The position numbers and the translations under genes were made by a program. DNA of 64,000 nucleotides from NCBI GenBank assembly GCA_027559495.1, contig JAMXSV010000017.1, positions 1,302,001-1,366,000 on the forward strand. The letters are read 5' to 3'. Shown piece after piece: positions 33,601 to 45,600 of this stretch. The notes under the pieces are model-generated. The model was given only the letters and a program-made list of their open reading frames with translations. It was not told the DNA's origin and made no database searches. Origin of the DNA: Aurifilum marmelostoma. Taxonomy: Eukaryota > Ascomycota > Sordariomycetes > Diaporthales > Cryphonectriaceae. Each line of letters begins with the position of its first letter. The first letter of the stretch is position 1.

Positions 33601-34386
33601 GCACACAGAATACCACACCCAACCCGACCCGAACCACCGGCCCAGGGCTCAAACGAAACCCCCCCCCCCCATTCTTCCCCATAAAGGAACAACAAAACCT
33701 TGCAGTTTGCTTTGTTGTCTTGTCGTTGCGACACGAACCCGCTACGTTGAGCACGCCTGGTTGGCTGAGGCCCGTCTCGTCTCGATACGTCAGCGCAATC
33801 CACGCCCAGGAGTACCCACACACACACCCTGCCCTGCGCAGCCTGGCGTTGCGGTCAAGACCGAGACGACAGCTCACTGACAGCAAGACAAGCTGCCCGC
33901 CCCTCTTCCCGTGCAGCTTAAAAAGACCCTTGAGATCCTACATCTACTAAGAGGCGTCGGGTCGCCTTCAGTCTGGCTGTGAGCTTCCCAGACTCACGGT
34001 CTGATCACTTCAGCAGGATCCAGGTGTCTTTGCGACAACACCACCCGCCGCGCCCCCCCCCCCCTCTTGGTCCCTTATCCGACCAACAACATCCGCCAAT
34101 TGCTGTGAGAGGCGGTGCCATCGAGCCGAGACAACTTGTTCGCCTGGGAAGGACAAGCTTCCGCCGGGTGCAAGCACCCAAGCCTCTGACGCCCTCGAGC
34201 TGCCGGCACCTCGTCACCTCCTCCATCAAGCCAATCCACTCAGACGCACGCTCCATGGGCGCCTAGCTTGGCTTGTCAAGGCGACATCGACCTGAAATCT
34301 CCGCCCTGGGTCGCACCGTCTCAGCGTCCCTCCCGCCTTGTCCTCCGTGAGCGCGGCTCCCTCGAGGGCCAGCGGGATCAGTCAGG
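27615..34386. other. 6.8-kb spacer between cul1 and the G-alpha gene
   Basis: No gene, RNA or mobile element supported. Several open frames (for example 28296-29015 minus, 239 codons; 30016-30660 plus; 32808-33275 plus) lack domains or run through simple repeats. The stretch is studded with simple sequence: (AGT/GGT) at 28681-28700, poly-A 30078-30099, GGT/GAT units 30467-30495, and G/C tracts at 31036-31044, 31892-31901, 32338-32346, 33659-33670 and 34053-34064. From about 32800 the plus strand is pyrimidine-rich, likely the long promoter and leader of the G-alpha gene. Confidence 0.5.
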
Positions 34387-35820
34387 ATGGGTAACTGCAT
34401 GAGTTCGAGCAGCGAGGAGACGGAGCAGAAGAAGAGGAGCCAGAAGATCGACAAGGACCTAGAGGAGGATTCAAAAAGATTGAGGAGAGAATGCAAGATC
34501 CTACTGCTGGGTATGTCTGCCCTCTGGTGGGCGCTTCACGCGCGACGACGCACTGGATCTTGGGGCAAGACTGCTACACAATCAGACTAACACCAAGGTG
34601 TGTAGGATCCGGCGAGAGCGGCAAGTCCACGATCGTGAAACAGATGAAAATTATCCATCTCAAGGGCTATTCGGACGAGGAGCTCTACAACTACCGCCCG
34701 ACCGTGTTCAAGAACCTGATAGAGTGCGCCAAAGCCGTTGTGAACGCCATGCGACAGTTCGACATCGAACCGGAGAAGGAAGAGACAAAGGCACTTTGTG
34801 ACTTTCTCCTTGAATACAGCGTCGATTCCGGGCCCCAGGCCATGATCGACACGAGAGTGGGGGAGGCGATACAGGCAATATGGAATGATCCTGCGAGGAA
34901 GCAGCTCATGGACCGACAGACCGAGTTCTACCTCATGGACTCGGCCGAATAGTGCGTCTGAGCTGTACACTGTGAGAGTGTTGAGACTTATAGCTGACTT
35001 GACTGTTTTATTTGTTTAGTTTCTTTGAGCAAGCACAGCGGATCGTGCGCCAGGATTATCTGCCGATTGAGATGGACGTCCTTCGGGCAAGAACCAAAAC
35101 AACGGGAATATACGAGACCCGTTTCCAGATGGGTCAGCTCAGTATTCAGTATGTATTCCCATGTGCCAGTACCCTTTTTGCCGAGAGTTGGCACAGGCTA
35201 ACCTTGTTTCTCCTCTTTTCTTCTTTTCCTCCAGCATGTTCGACGTTGGTGGACAACGCAGCGAGCGAAAAAAGTGGATTCATTGTTTTGAGAACGTGAC
35301 ATCTATCATTTTCTGTGTGGCCCTTAGCGAATACGACCAGGTACTACTGGAGGAGAGCAGTCAGGTATAGCTGAGATGTGATACCCTGCGTATGAGGAGA
35401 CGTGGCTAATGAGGAAGCAGAACCGCATGATGGAGAGTTTGCTATTATTTGACTCCGTGGTCAACTCGAGATGGTTCGTGCGGACCAGCATAATATTGTT
35501 CCTCAACAAGGTCGACATCTTCAAGCAGAAGCTCGGCAGGTCGCCGCTGAGCAACTACTTTCCGGATTACTCCGGCGGCAACGATGTGAACAAGGCCGCC
35601 AAATATCTTTTGTGGAGATTTAATCAGGTCAACCGGGCACATTTGAACTTGTATCCTCAGTAAGTCTTTCACGTGCCAATTGTCTTTATCTGGTCCGGCC
35701 CTAACCCCCCGACTTCTCAGTCTGACCCAGGCAACGGACACATCGAACATCCGGTTAGTTTTTGCCGCCGTGAAAGAGACCATCCTCAACAACGCCTTGA
35801 AAGATTCGGGCATTCTATGA
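34387..35820 (+). CDS. Heterotrimeric G-protein alpha subunit, group III (GNA-3/GPA3 type)
   Basis: Six exons: 34387-34510, 34606-34951, 35020-35148, 35235-35364, 35421-35659 and 35721-35820, giving 355 aa. The N-terminus MGNCMSS has the Gly2 myristoylation and Cys4 palmitoylation sites, so it is membrane-tethered. GTPase motifs are all present: P-loop GSGESGKS (about 42-49, split by intron 1), Arg181 in RARTKTTG, DVGGQ with Gln207, NKVD (272-275) and TQATDT. The C-terminus ends KDSGIL and lacks the Cys four residues from the end that marks Gi-like group I fungal subunits. Sequence matches group III (Neurospora GNA-3, Magnaporthe MagA type), which activates adenylyl cyclase and links nutrient sensing to conidiation and development. 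Complete; all six exons keep frame. Confidence 0.95.
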
Positions 35821-36260
35821 TGACGAGGCGGTTTATGGAATGAATTTGCTACGTAATGGATGTGGTGTATTGTTTGATTATTCTCAAGAAGCGGTCTCTA
35901 CCAAACAGTGCATCAGTTTGGCGTTCGGGGCGGCGTTGTCTTTGTTCTTTGTGTTTCTTTGTTTTTCCCCCCATTTTCTTCTCGCACGGATCAGCGGCGT
36001 TGTGGAGACGGTCATGACTACTACAACCAAAGGAATTACGAAATTCCTCTTATCGTCTTGGGCCGCTTCGATCTTGTTTGGGCCACAGCTGGCTCGGTTC
36101 TATTTTCTGCAAAGGGATGGATTTGATGCAGAGTCGGATAGCTATGTTACAGCCGTGTGGTTGCTCGGCATGATGATTCTAACCTGTCCTCCGTGGCGAG
36201 GCAAGACAAACTGGGCTTTCCGGGGAGGTGTTTTCAGGGCATGGAGTTATGGTGGCCGGC

Positions 36261-36282
36261 TCTCTCTCTCTCTCTCTCTCTC
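36261..36282 (+). repeat. (TC)11 microsatellite
   Basis: Eleven uninterrupted TC units in the G-alpha 3' flank. Confidence 0.8.
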
Positions 36283-37432
36283 AGTACAGGCCCGAGTAAC
36301 AGGAGCGAGGGAATTCTCGCTCACAGTCGCCAAAGCCCAGGCCGGAAAAGGAAAGAAAAGGCGAAATGCGAATGGCCCAAAGGTTGCATGTCTTTGCAGG
36401 GAAGCGCAGTTCAACCATTATTAGTTAGTGGAAAGACTGAAGAAAATATTCAAAAAACATTGACATACTTGGAAGCTGTTACATAGGCGTCTTGCAAACG
36501 CGGAGTGAAGAGCTGGCGCTGCGGGGGAGAATCATAACGATGTTTGGGCATGGGAATGTGCCAGCATGGAGGCCCAGATGAGACATACACGAGAGCACTG
36601 CAGCTGGCAGCAGCGCTCTGCTGTATCATCCCTTATCCGGCCGAGTATGCTTCGTTTCCTATCGAGGCAAATGGAACCAGCGCACAAACCCGCCCCCCCC
36701 CCCTCCACTTACAAACACAATAATGACAGAAGAGACGGACGGACAGCCCGGTGCTTTGCTGTCGTTGTGGCCCACACCCGGCCGGGCCCAGCCCCGGATC
36801 GACCTCACTTACCCTCCACGTTTTATGTTGTTGTGCTCCACTTTGTTCGACGTCTCGATGCATGAAGGCAGACAGTTGGAGGGTGACAGCCACGCGGGCT
36901 GTGGGCCACCTTGCCGAAAGGGAAAATATTGTGCTCTGGACCAAGTTCTAGCTTGTCGAGTCCCTTGGTGATTCTGTCGTTCAGACAAGAGAGCGATGCT
37001 GAAGAAAGAAAAAGGGACGTGGGAAAATTGAGAGCAGAGGACGCTTTTCTTTCTTTCTTCCTTGCTTTTCTCTCTCTTTCTCTCTCTATATCTCGCTCGG
37101 TATGCTAGCCGCGGCAGTGCCGCTACCCCATGATACACGATTTTCCTCAAGCACGCCGTAAGCCTGCAGCGACCCTCCTGCAAACTGGATACATGAGCAT
37201 GTACTTGTAGTTAGGTGGAACCTGCACAATGACATAGACTTGCAGGAAGACAACCGACAATTGTCCAACCGGGCGAAAGGGGTGGAGAGAGAACGTGCTC
37301 AACCAAATGCCAGCAGCAAGCAGCAACAGGAGCAGCATCCGCAGCAAGGCAAGGCACGTCGAGGTGGCAGCGTCGCAGCCAGAGGCAAGTGTGGAGGGGA
37401 GAGGCTGGGAACCTGATTCAATATGTTCCTAG

Positions 37433-37439
<7 letters not shown>

Positions 37440-37470
<31 letters not shown>
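37440..37470 (+). repeat. (TC)15 microsatellite
   Basis: About fifteen TC units in the spacer upstream of the phosphorylase gene; such pyrimidine tracts are common in fungal promoters. Confidence 0.8.
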
Positions 37471-37473
<3 letters not shown>

Positions 37474-39467
37474 CTTCTCTGTTTCTCTTGGGCAGTTTAT
37501 GCTGTGTGTATCGGCGATGATGTGCATCGCATGGTGGAACAGACGTACGTGGAAGGATTCTTGGGTCGTACGAGTCGATGCGAAGTGCTGGCTGGGAGGG
37601 CCCAGAAGTTTGTACGGGGTTGTCCGTATCGTCGATCTTCTTTCTAGTGTGGTGGTCCTGGTGGGGGTGGGCTTCTTGTTACAATTTTTCTTTTTGGTGC
37701 TTTCTTTTCTTCTTCTTCTTCTCGTTGGGCCCTCTCTCTTTCTCACGCTGTCCCAGAATGCACCATACAGAATCTGCATGTTGCTTGTTTTTCCTTTTGC
37801 AGTTGTTCGATGCTGCTAGTACAGTAGTATAGCACATTTGGCTGATCGATGACCCCTCGCGGACAGGGTGACAGGGTACTACATGGAGTACCAGGTATAC
37901 AACTAGTACACCACCATCACTGAGGCACAGGCCGGGGTAGTGGGGAAGCTACAGTGGTGTCAGGTAGGCCTGCTGTGGTACACTGCGGGGCCGTCCAGGA
38001 ATACCATAGTAGAGCTTGAGCTTTAGAGTTCAGATGTCTGGTTCCATCCTCGAGGACTACAGCATGCCAACGATGTTATGCACACTGCCGTCAGCAGCAC
38101 CGGTGAAAGATATACGGCATTGGCTGGTCATCCATCTGTCTCTTTTTTTCTTCTTCTTGCTTTCTTACTCTTTCCTTCTCTTCTTCCCTCTGTCATGCCT
38201 GACTCAACAGTTTCCGGAGCCTAGACCCAGTTACCTGGAGCACTAAACACCCCGCAGTTCCTAATGAGGGTCGGGATGGCATAGTGACAAGTTGCGCGTG
38301 CGTGCATGTGTGACGAGGCGGGCAGTCTAATTTAGGTTCAGTCCCAAGTACGCGCCCAGACAGATCCTACGGCGCCCTGCCGCTCCCTGCAGCATCTATT
38401 CTCGTCGTCATGGCTGGCTGCTTGGATGGAAGGAATCTTGTTGAGGATGACAGCATTTGGTAGCAGTGTTGTGGTGGTGTGCAGCCGCCCTCCTCCTCCT
38501 CCTCCTTCTCGACTTGGATGGTAGCCCTCCTCAGGTGGCGCAGGAGGATCACGTCGTCTGAGGAGGAACTGCTTGCTTGCTCGCTTGCTTGCTTAATGCT
38601 GCTCTTATCAGTACTTCTATTAAACGTCGAGCTTGTGCCTCCATTCTATAGAGCTCTTCCTCGCACACACACTCTCTCGTGCCCGTTCTTCAGACTCCAT
38701 CCCACATTCTTGACTCCGCGGATAAGCAGTGTCAGCCCGAGGGATACGGCCCTCCCCGCCTAGCTGACCGCTTCCCGTTTAATCGACAGCTTTTAGTGCA
38801 GCGAGCGGAGGCTGCTGTCACCTGACAACATCGCCGTCGTTCTTGACGTGCCCTGCGGTAGGGTAAGGTTTTCTCCTTCCGTCATACGATACAGCAACCC
38901 GCGAGTATTACACCGGATCAGTCCAGCCATCCGGCCCGTTCTCGCCCACTCCACGCAGATAGACGTTACAGGCTTCAGCCGCCATTTCCGAGCTAACTTT
39001 GGAACCGAGTCCTCTAGGCCCAAAGTCTCCTTGGCTCAACTCCAAACACCACACCACAACCCACCTGGGCCCTCCCTGCCCTCTAATTAGTGCCATAGCT
39101 TCCTTACCCCTCCTCCCCGGTGCTACCCCGCCAAAACACGAACCGTAGTACCGTATAGAGAGCTCTTTCCCCACCCCCTCCTCCTGCTTCGGGAGCAACT
39201 GGAGGCGAGCTTGCCTTGCATCCCGCCAGAGGTCAACAAAAAGGAGAGGTACATAGCATTTGTCTCATCCATCTTGCTTACTGCTGCCCTCCTGTTCTTC
39301 TCAACACCCTCTTCCTCCTCTCACCCTTTTCCTGCCTGGACTCCGGCTGATAGCGGTTTTCCAGCCACTTTGCGTCTCAAACCTAGTAAACCTGCAGCTC
39401 CCTCCCTCTTTCTCTCTTTCTCTCTGTGTGTAGCGCGATTGTTTGAAGTCATCCGCATCACGCCACA

Positions 39468-42400
39468 ATGGCTTCTCAGGACTCGCCCCAGAGGTTGACG
39501 ACGAGGGAACGCCGCCCCTCCATGGGCGCCCCGATTGTCGACATACAGGGCTCCGTTTCGCCCGCCGGTGTCACCAGGCCTAAGCACAAGCGCACCTTTA
39601 CTGGTTTTGGTGCCGGGGATATCAAGAGCGTCGAAGGTGAGAAGTTATTCTCCTGATTTTTGTTTCTGTTCCTCTGGAGCGAAAAGCGTGGCCCAGTATG
39701 GAACTAGTATTCGGCAGCGCCATGTGAGCATGAGAGAGAATCAGTCTATTTATTCCTTGTATCTTTGTCTTCCATTCTTCTATATTGTTTTCTGTTTTCC
39801 TGAGAGATGAATAGAGTTGGATCCATCATACAGGAACGAGACAAGAACAAGACAAAAGGATCATCTCGAAAGCTCTCGCCTGAGAAGGTCACTGTTCACT
39901 AACACCCCTCACTTTGCTAGCCTCCATCCCGGAGCCCCAGCGTGCGGCATGGACAAAGCACCAGATCAAGACCTTCAAGGACAAGGACAGCTTCGAGAAC
40001 GAAGTTGTCCGGCATGTCGAGACAACCTTGGCCCGTAGCATGTTCAATTGCGACGAGACCGCCGCCTACGCCGCCACCAGTCTGGCCTTCCGCGACCGCC
40101 TGATCTTGGAGTGGAATAAGACACAACAGCGCCAGACGTTTGCCGACAGCAAGCGTGTCTACTACCTGTCCCTTGAGTTCCTCATGGGTCGCGCCCTTGA
40201 CAACGCCATGCTGAATATCGGTCAGAAGGACGTTGCCAAGGCCGGCCTGGACGAGCTCGGTTTCCGTATCGAGGACATCATCCAGCAGGAGCACGATGCT
40301 GCTCTTGGTAATGGTGGCCTGGGCCGTCTGGCGGCATGCTTCCTGGACAGTCTCGCCTCCCTCAACTACCCTGCGTGGGGCTATGGTCTCAGATACCGCT
40401 ATGGTATCTTCAAGCAAGAGAGTGCGTCACAAGAGATCCATCCCCCCCATTCACTGGTTTTTCTGAACCCAAGGCTAACCCAAGACAGTCATTGATGGCT
40501 ACCAGGTTGAGGTGCCAGACTACTGGCTAGACTTTGTAGGTCCCAGGTCCGCTCTCCCTTCTTGTCGAGATTCGTGCGGCTGACGATAGTAATAGAACCC
40601 TTGGGAGTTCCCTCGCCATGATGTGACTGTGGATGTAAGTGCAGGCTCCTCGATTCTGATCTACCCTCCATCGAGCTGACATCTCCACTCAGATTCAATT
40701 CTACGGAAGTGTCACCAAGACACAGGACGAGTCTGGCAAGACCCGCGCCCACTGGGAGGGAGGAGACCATGTCACGGCCATTGCTTACGATGTGCCGATC
40801 CCTGGTTACGATACCCCTTCGACAAACAACCTCAGACTGTGGTCCAGCAAGGCAGCCAGCGGGGAGTTTGACTTCCAGAAGTTCAACTCTGGAGAGTACG
40901 AGAGCTCCGTTGCTGACCAGCAGCGCGCCGAGACCATCAGCGCTGTTCTGTACCCCAACGACAACCTGGAGCGCGGCAAGGAGCTCCGGCTGAAGCAGCA
41001 GTACTTCTGGGTCGCTGCATCGCTTCACGACATCGTCCGCCGCTTCAAGAAGTCAAAGCGCCCCTGGAATGAGTTCTCTGACCAGGTCGCCATCCAGCTC
41101 AACGACACCCACCCTACCCTCGCCATCGTAGAGCTTCAGCGCATCTTCATCGACATCGAAGGCCTGGAGTGGGATGAGGCCTGGAACATCGTCACTCAGA
41201 CCTTCGGCTACACCAACCACACTGTCCTGCCTGAAGCGTTGGAGAAGTGGAGCGTGCCGCTGGTTCAGAACCTGCTGCCCCGTCACCTGCAGATCATCTA
41301 CGACATCAACCTCTTTTTCCTGCAATCTGTCGAGAAGGCGCACCCAGGTGACCGCGACCTCCTGAGCCGCGTCAGTATCATTGAGGAGTCACAGCCCAAG
41401 ATGGTGCGCATGGCATACCTGGCCATCGTCGGATCCCACAAGGTCAATGGTGTCGCGGAGCTGCACTCTGACCTCATCAAGACCACAATTTTCAAGGACT
41501 TTGTCGAAATCTACGGCCCAGATAAGTTCACCAACGTCACAAACGGTATCACGCCTCGCCGGTGGCTGCACCAGGCCAACCCGCGTCTTTCCGAGCTCAT
41601 CGCCAGCAAGACCGGCAGCTACAACTTCCTGAAGGATCTCTCCGAGCTCAACAAGATTGAACTCTCCGCCAATGACGCGGCCTTCCGCAAGGAGTGGCAG
41701 GAGATCAAGTACGCCAACAAGGTCCGTCTCGCCAAGCACATCAAGAACAGTACGGGTGTGACCGTCAACCCTGCCTCTCTGTTCGATGTGCAGGTGAAGC
41801 GAATTCATGAGTACAAGCGCCAGCAGCTCAACATCTTCGGCACCATTCACCGGTACCTGACCCTCAAGGCGATGTCGCCTGAGGAGAGGAAGAAGGCTCA
41901 ACCGCGCGTGACCATCTTTGGAGGAAAGGCGGCCCCTGGCTACTGGATGGCCAAACAGATCATTCACCTGGTCAACAATGTCGGAGCTGTGGTCAACAAG
42001 GACGAGGACATTGGCGACCTGCTCAAGGTGGTCTTCCTCGAGGACTACAACGTCAGCAAGGCTGAGATCATCACCCCCGCTTCAGACATCAGCGAGCACA
42101 TCTCTACTGCCGGTACCGAAGCTTCCGGAACCAGCAACATGAAGTTTGTGCTGAATGGTGGACTCATCATCGGAACGTGCGATGGCGCGAATGTAAGTCA
42201 TCTTTTTCTCTCCAAATCTATAATCTTTTTGACCATCGGCTGACGACTCCACAGATCGAGATCACTCGTGAGATTGGCGAGGAAAACATCTTCCTCTTTG
42301 GTAACCTGGCAGAGGACGTTGAGGACCTCCGACACGCACACACGTACGGCTCGCACGCCATCGATCCTGACCTGGCCAAGGTCTTCAAGGCCATCGAGGA

Positions 42401-42689
42401 CGGCATGTTCGGGCAACCCCACGACTTCCTGGCGATGATCTCCGCTGTGCGCGACCACGGCGACTACTACCTGGTGTCGGACGACTTCCACAGCTACATC
42501 GAGACGCACGCGGTCATCGACGAGGCGTACAAGAACCAAGACCAGTGGCTGACCAAGTCCATCACTAGCGTGGCGCGTATGGGCTTCTTCAGCTCTGACA
42601 GGTGCATCAACGAATATGCCGAGGAGATCTGGAACATCGAGCCACTCGCAGCGGACAAGCCCGAGGGAACCGACAACGGGGGGTTGTAA
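39468..42689 (+). CDS. gph1: Glycogen phosphorylase (PLP-dependent)
   Basis: Six exons: 39468-39636, 39921-40421, 40489-40535, 40596-40634, 40693-42192 and 42255-42689, giving 896 aa. Exon 4 is only 39 nt (NPWEFPRHDVTVD). The enzyme releases glucose-1-phosphate from glycogen in the cytosol. Visible family motifs: RVYYLSLEFLMGRAL, DAALGNGGLGRLAACFLDS, QLNDTHPTLAI, VQVKRIHEYKRQQLN, FGGKAAPGYWMAK, and the cofactor site EASGTSNMKF with the pyridoxal-phosphate Lys at residue 736, followed by NGGLIIGTCDGAN|IEI. The N-terminal ~50 residues contain basic Ser/Thr sites (RERRPSMGA, KHKRTFTGF) like the yeast region phosphorylated by cAMP-dependent kinase, suggesting the same control (inference). An AATAAA lies at 42875-42880 downstream of the stop. 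Confidence 0.95.
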
Positions 42690-45600
42690 AGGCGTCGTTT
42701 TCTGGCGATTTACAGGAAAGATGAAAGACAAAAAGGGTAGATCGAGGGAGCTGGGAATGGCCAAGGACCACTGTCATTGGATGGCTCGGTAGACCCGGAT
42801 TTCTTCTTGCTGCTTTAAGGAGTATAGTAGCTGAGACCTATCACCCATATATTCGTAGCAACAATAGCAGTATCAATAAACGATCTTGATTTTCTTAGTT
42901 TGCTGTGTTCCCTTTGTTACTGGAACATAAATCGTAGTGGGAAGAGTCCAAGCTGGTGATAGCACGTGTTACACCGACTTTCCAGTCGAGAAGTCCGCCT
43001 TCTCTTGGACGCTGCTCTTCTCAACAGGGTAATCACCTTGCTACGTCTGAGCTCTGCCGCGAGAGACCGTCAATTTCTGTTCTGTCGACCTTCAATAATC
43101 AGGATAGTGGGCAGCGCACAGGAATACACATCAGGCGGCTAAAAAGTCGTTGCCTACCCTCTGCCTCCTGGTGCTCTCCATCTCTTGTGTGTCGACTGCC
43201 CTGCGGATTCGTCGGAATTGCCAGTGGGTATGCACATGCACAGCCCCAGCGCTTGATGCCAACCATCGTAGGCCCAGAGACCGAAGCAGATGTACTCGGC
43301 CTCCGTTGGAAGGACTGCTGAGTGGGGACAGTACTTTAAAGTCTAGGAAGTCTGTAGTTCTGGTTCTGCGTCTTTTCTCTTATCGTCTTATCTTGAAAGC
43401 CTTTACCTGTAGAAACTATATTTTGTTCCCTCTTCGATCTGTAGGGTTTGCCCCCTTCCCTTCGGAGAGGGTCCGCAGAGCAGGGCACCTCGTGCCAACC
43501 TGCATGGACCCTGAAATTCAGAAAGAGACAGGTTATGATGACGACGGCATTCGGGGATGGAAACTAAAGAGCAAGCTTGGCGGCCGAGGTGCCGCAAGAG
43601 GGAAAGGGAAACCAGAAGAGGAGGAGGAGAAAAACCCCGCTGCAGGTCCAAGGGTCTCTTCCTCTTGTGGGCCGGGCTCTCTTTTACAGGACTACAGTAC
43701 GTACCTCCTTCCCGCCCTCACGGACTTGAAAAAGGGCCCCTCGTCCCCACTAGCCCACGCGACGAGAACGCGGGTCGCCTGTCTGTAGATGTGTGTGCCA
43801 GGTGTGTGTGCCCCTGCAGTCTTTTTCTTCTCTTTTCTCTCTCTTTTTCAGGGTAGGGGGTCCCCTGGTGATGTCATTGTGTCCGCTTGTCAAGCCGGAG
43901 TGGTTGTGGGTCGACATGTCGTCATGATCATGGCTCGTTTTGAGAGGGAAAGGGGGGGGGAGTGGTAAGGGGAAGGAAGGGGCTCGAGTTTGTCCTTGCT
44001 GGCCTGACTGGGCAGTAGACATTCTGGTTTGGGGAAAGGGTAGGGGAAATTAAGAAGGTTTTCTGTCGAGTCGTAAGTACAAAAGCTAAAAGACATATAT
44101 ACTGCACAAAGTGAGAGAAAGAGGGGGAGGGGTTTGAGTAGGAGGAATGGAACAATAGATGCGCAAAGGTAGTGGTATCCGATCTGCAGTGGTCCGTTTT
44201 GGCAATGATGGTCAGGGCCAAGGAGAATAGTTCTTCAGCGGTGGTTGATAGCGGTAGTAGTGATGGAGGGCAACCTGCCGGGCAGAGCCGCGCGCTCGTG
44301 GGAGCCAACAGCCAGGCGTATTACTATGCCCAAGTTGGAAGTAGTGGAAGGCATACGTTACCTGTTCCCTCGTCTGCAGAATTGCCTGTACCATGGGATG
44401 GGTTCTGTACTGGCCTCCAACAATTGCCAGGTGTTGGGACTGAACTCTCACTTGGACGCCGGGAGAAAAGGTCCGCCCCCGAGGGCTCAGGCCAATCACC
44501 CCAATGGTGAATGTGCGATGCGCAGCAGGCATGCTAAGCTCTATAGTCTGATCTCCAGCTAAATCGTCGATGGGCGGGAGGGGGTCCAGAAGGTGGGGCG
44601 ACTCCCGAGGGGCAGGGGCTGGGGTTGATCTAGCTTACCATCCCCCGGCGCACCCCCCTTGTGCGACAGCAAAGCAGAAGCCTGTGTGGGCTGTGGCGCG
44701 TGGCACGACCTGGACGCACGCCCTGGGATTTCTGCAATTCCCTTTTGACCAGCACCAACCATCCCACTTGCCAGCCTGCCAACCTCGGGGGGGGGGGGGG
44801 TCGCTTTTCAATTTACCGCTATTCTTGGTGCCCCTGCCATGGTTTCAGGCCCCAGGTCCCGTGAGCATGAAATATTCCCCCACCATTGTGGCCAGCCCGG
44901 CCTGCATCGTGTGTTTATGGTAGGAATCGGTGGTACTGCTCTCACAGCCATGGAAGCAAGTGGAGCTGCCACATCCAGTCAGACTTGTCAAGAGAGAGCG
45001 GACAGGTGGGCCGAACTGACGTCATCTGCAAGCAATTCGAGGAGCCTTGCGAAAACCCATCATCGAAAACACGATCTTGCAAGGGGGGGATGAGAAGAGC
45101 ATTTACAGGATATGGGAAGATTGGAGAACAAAATGAGATAGATCATTCAAGGAGGGCCATGTTGATCAGCAGCACAGCCACCTAGCGTGGCCAGAACTTC
45201 TTCGAAAAAAAGAATTCGATTACGGGAATGTCGATGATCGCTTGCATGGGAAAGTGAAAGTGGGATGTCTGACCCAGATGGAGGGGTAGCAACAGTCTTA
45301 TACCACTACCATAGCTGTATCTTGTCTCTTTTACCCTCAGTGGCCTACACCTTGAGCTAGGAAACGCCTTCTGATGTTCTTGCACCATGTAGCCAGAAAT
45401 GTGACAGCAGTCAGCACTTTGCAGGATTTCTGAGTAGCCAGTCTCGATTGCAAGTACTATGCAGCACGAAGGTAATCGGGGGGAGGAGAGGAGGGGGGAG
45501 GGCGTACTATCCGTTTGGGCAAGGCGCCCCAATGGAGCCTTCAACAAACAGGGTCCCAGTGCATGCCCCTTCTTCAGCAGCCTGTGCTGCTGGCCTACTA

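Larger units (their letters stand above)
35821..39467. other. 3.6-kb spacer between the G-alpha and glycogen phosphorylase genes
   Basis: No gene supported; the 194-codon frame at 35840 begins 19 nt after the G-alpha stop and runs through a (TC)n tract, so I read it as 3' UTR. Simple repeats: (TC) at 36261-36282 and 37440-37470, C tract at 36693-36703. The last kilobase, pyrimidine-rich up to 39430, is the likely promoter/leader of the phosphorylase gene. Confidence 0.5.

Noticed and set aside
35371..35400. CTGAGA...ATACCCT resembling part of a TPP riboswitch
   Set aside because: It lies in the 56-nt intron 4 of the G-alpha gene, only one half-motif is present, and G-alpha has no link to thiamine.
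35840..36424. 194-codon frame just after the G-alpha stop
   Set aside because: Begins 19 nt after the stop codon and encodes a (TC)n-derived Ser-Leu repeat; best read as 3' UTR.
43150..43788. 212-codon frame in the phosphorylase-HOG1 spacer
   Set aside because: Starts from TTG and has no domain; its composition shifts abruptly along its length.
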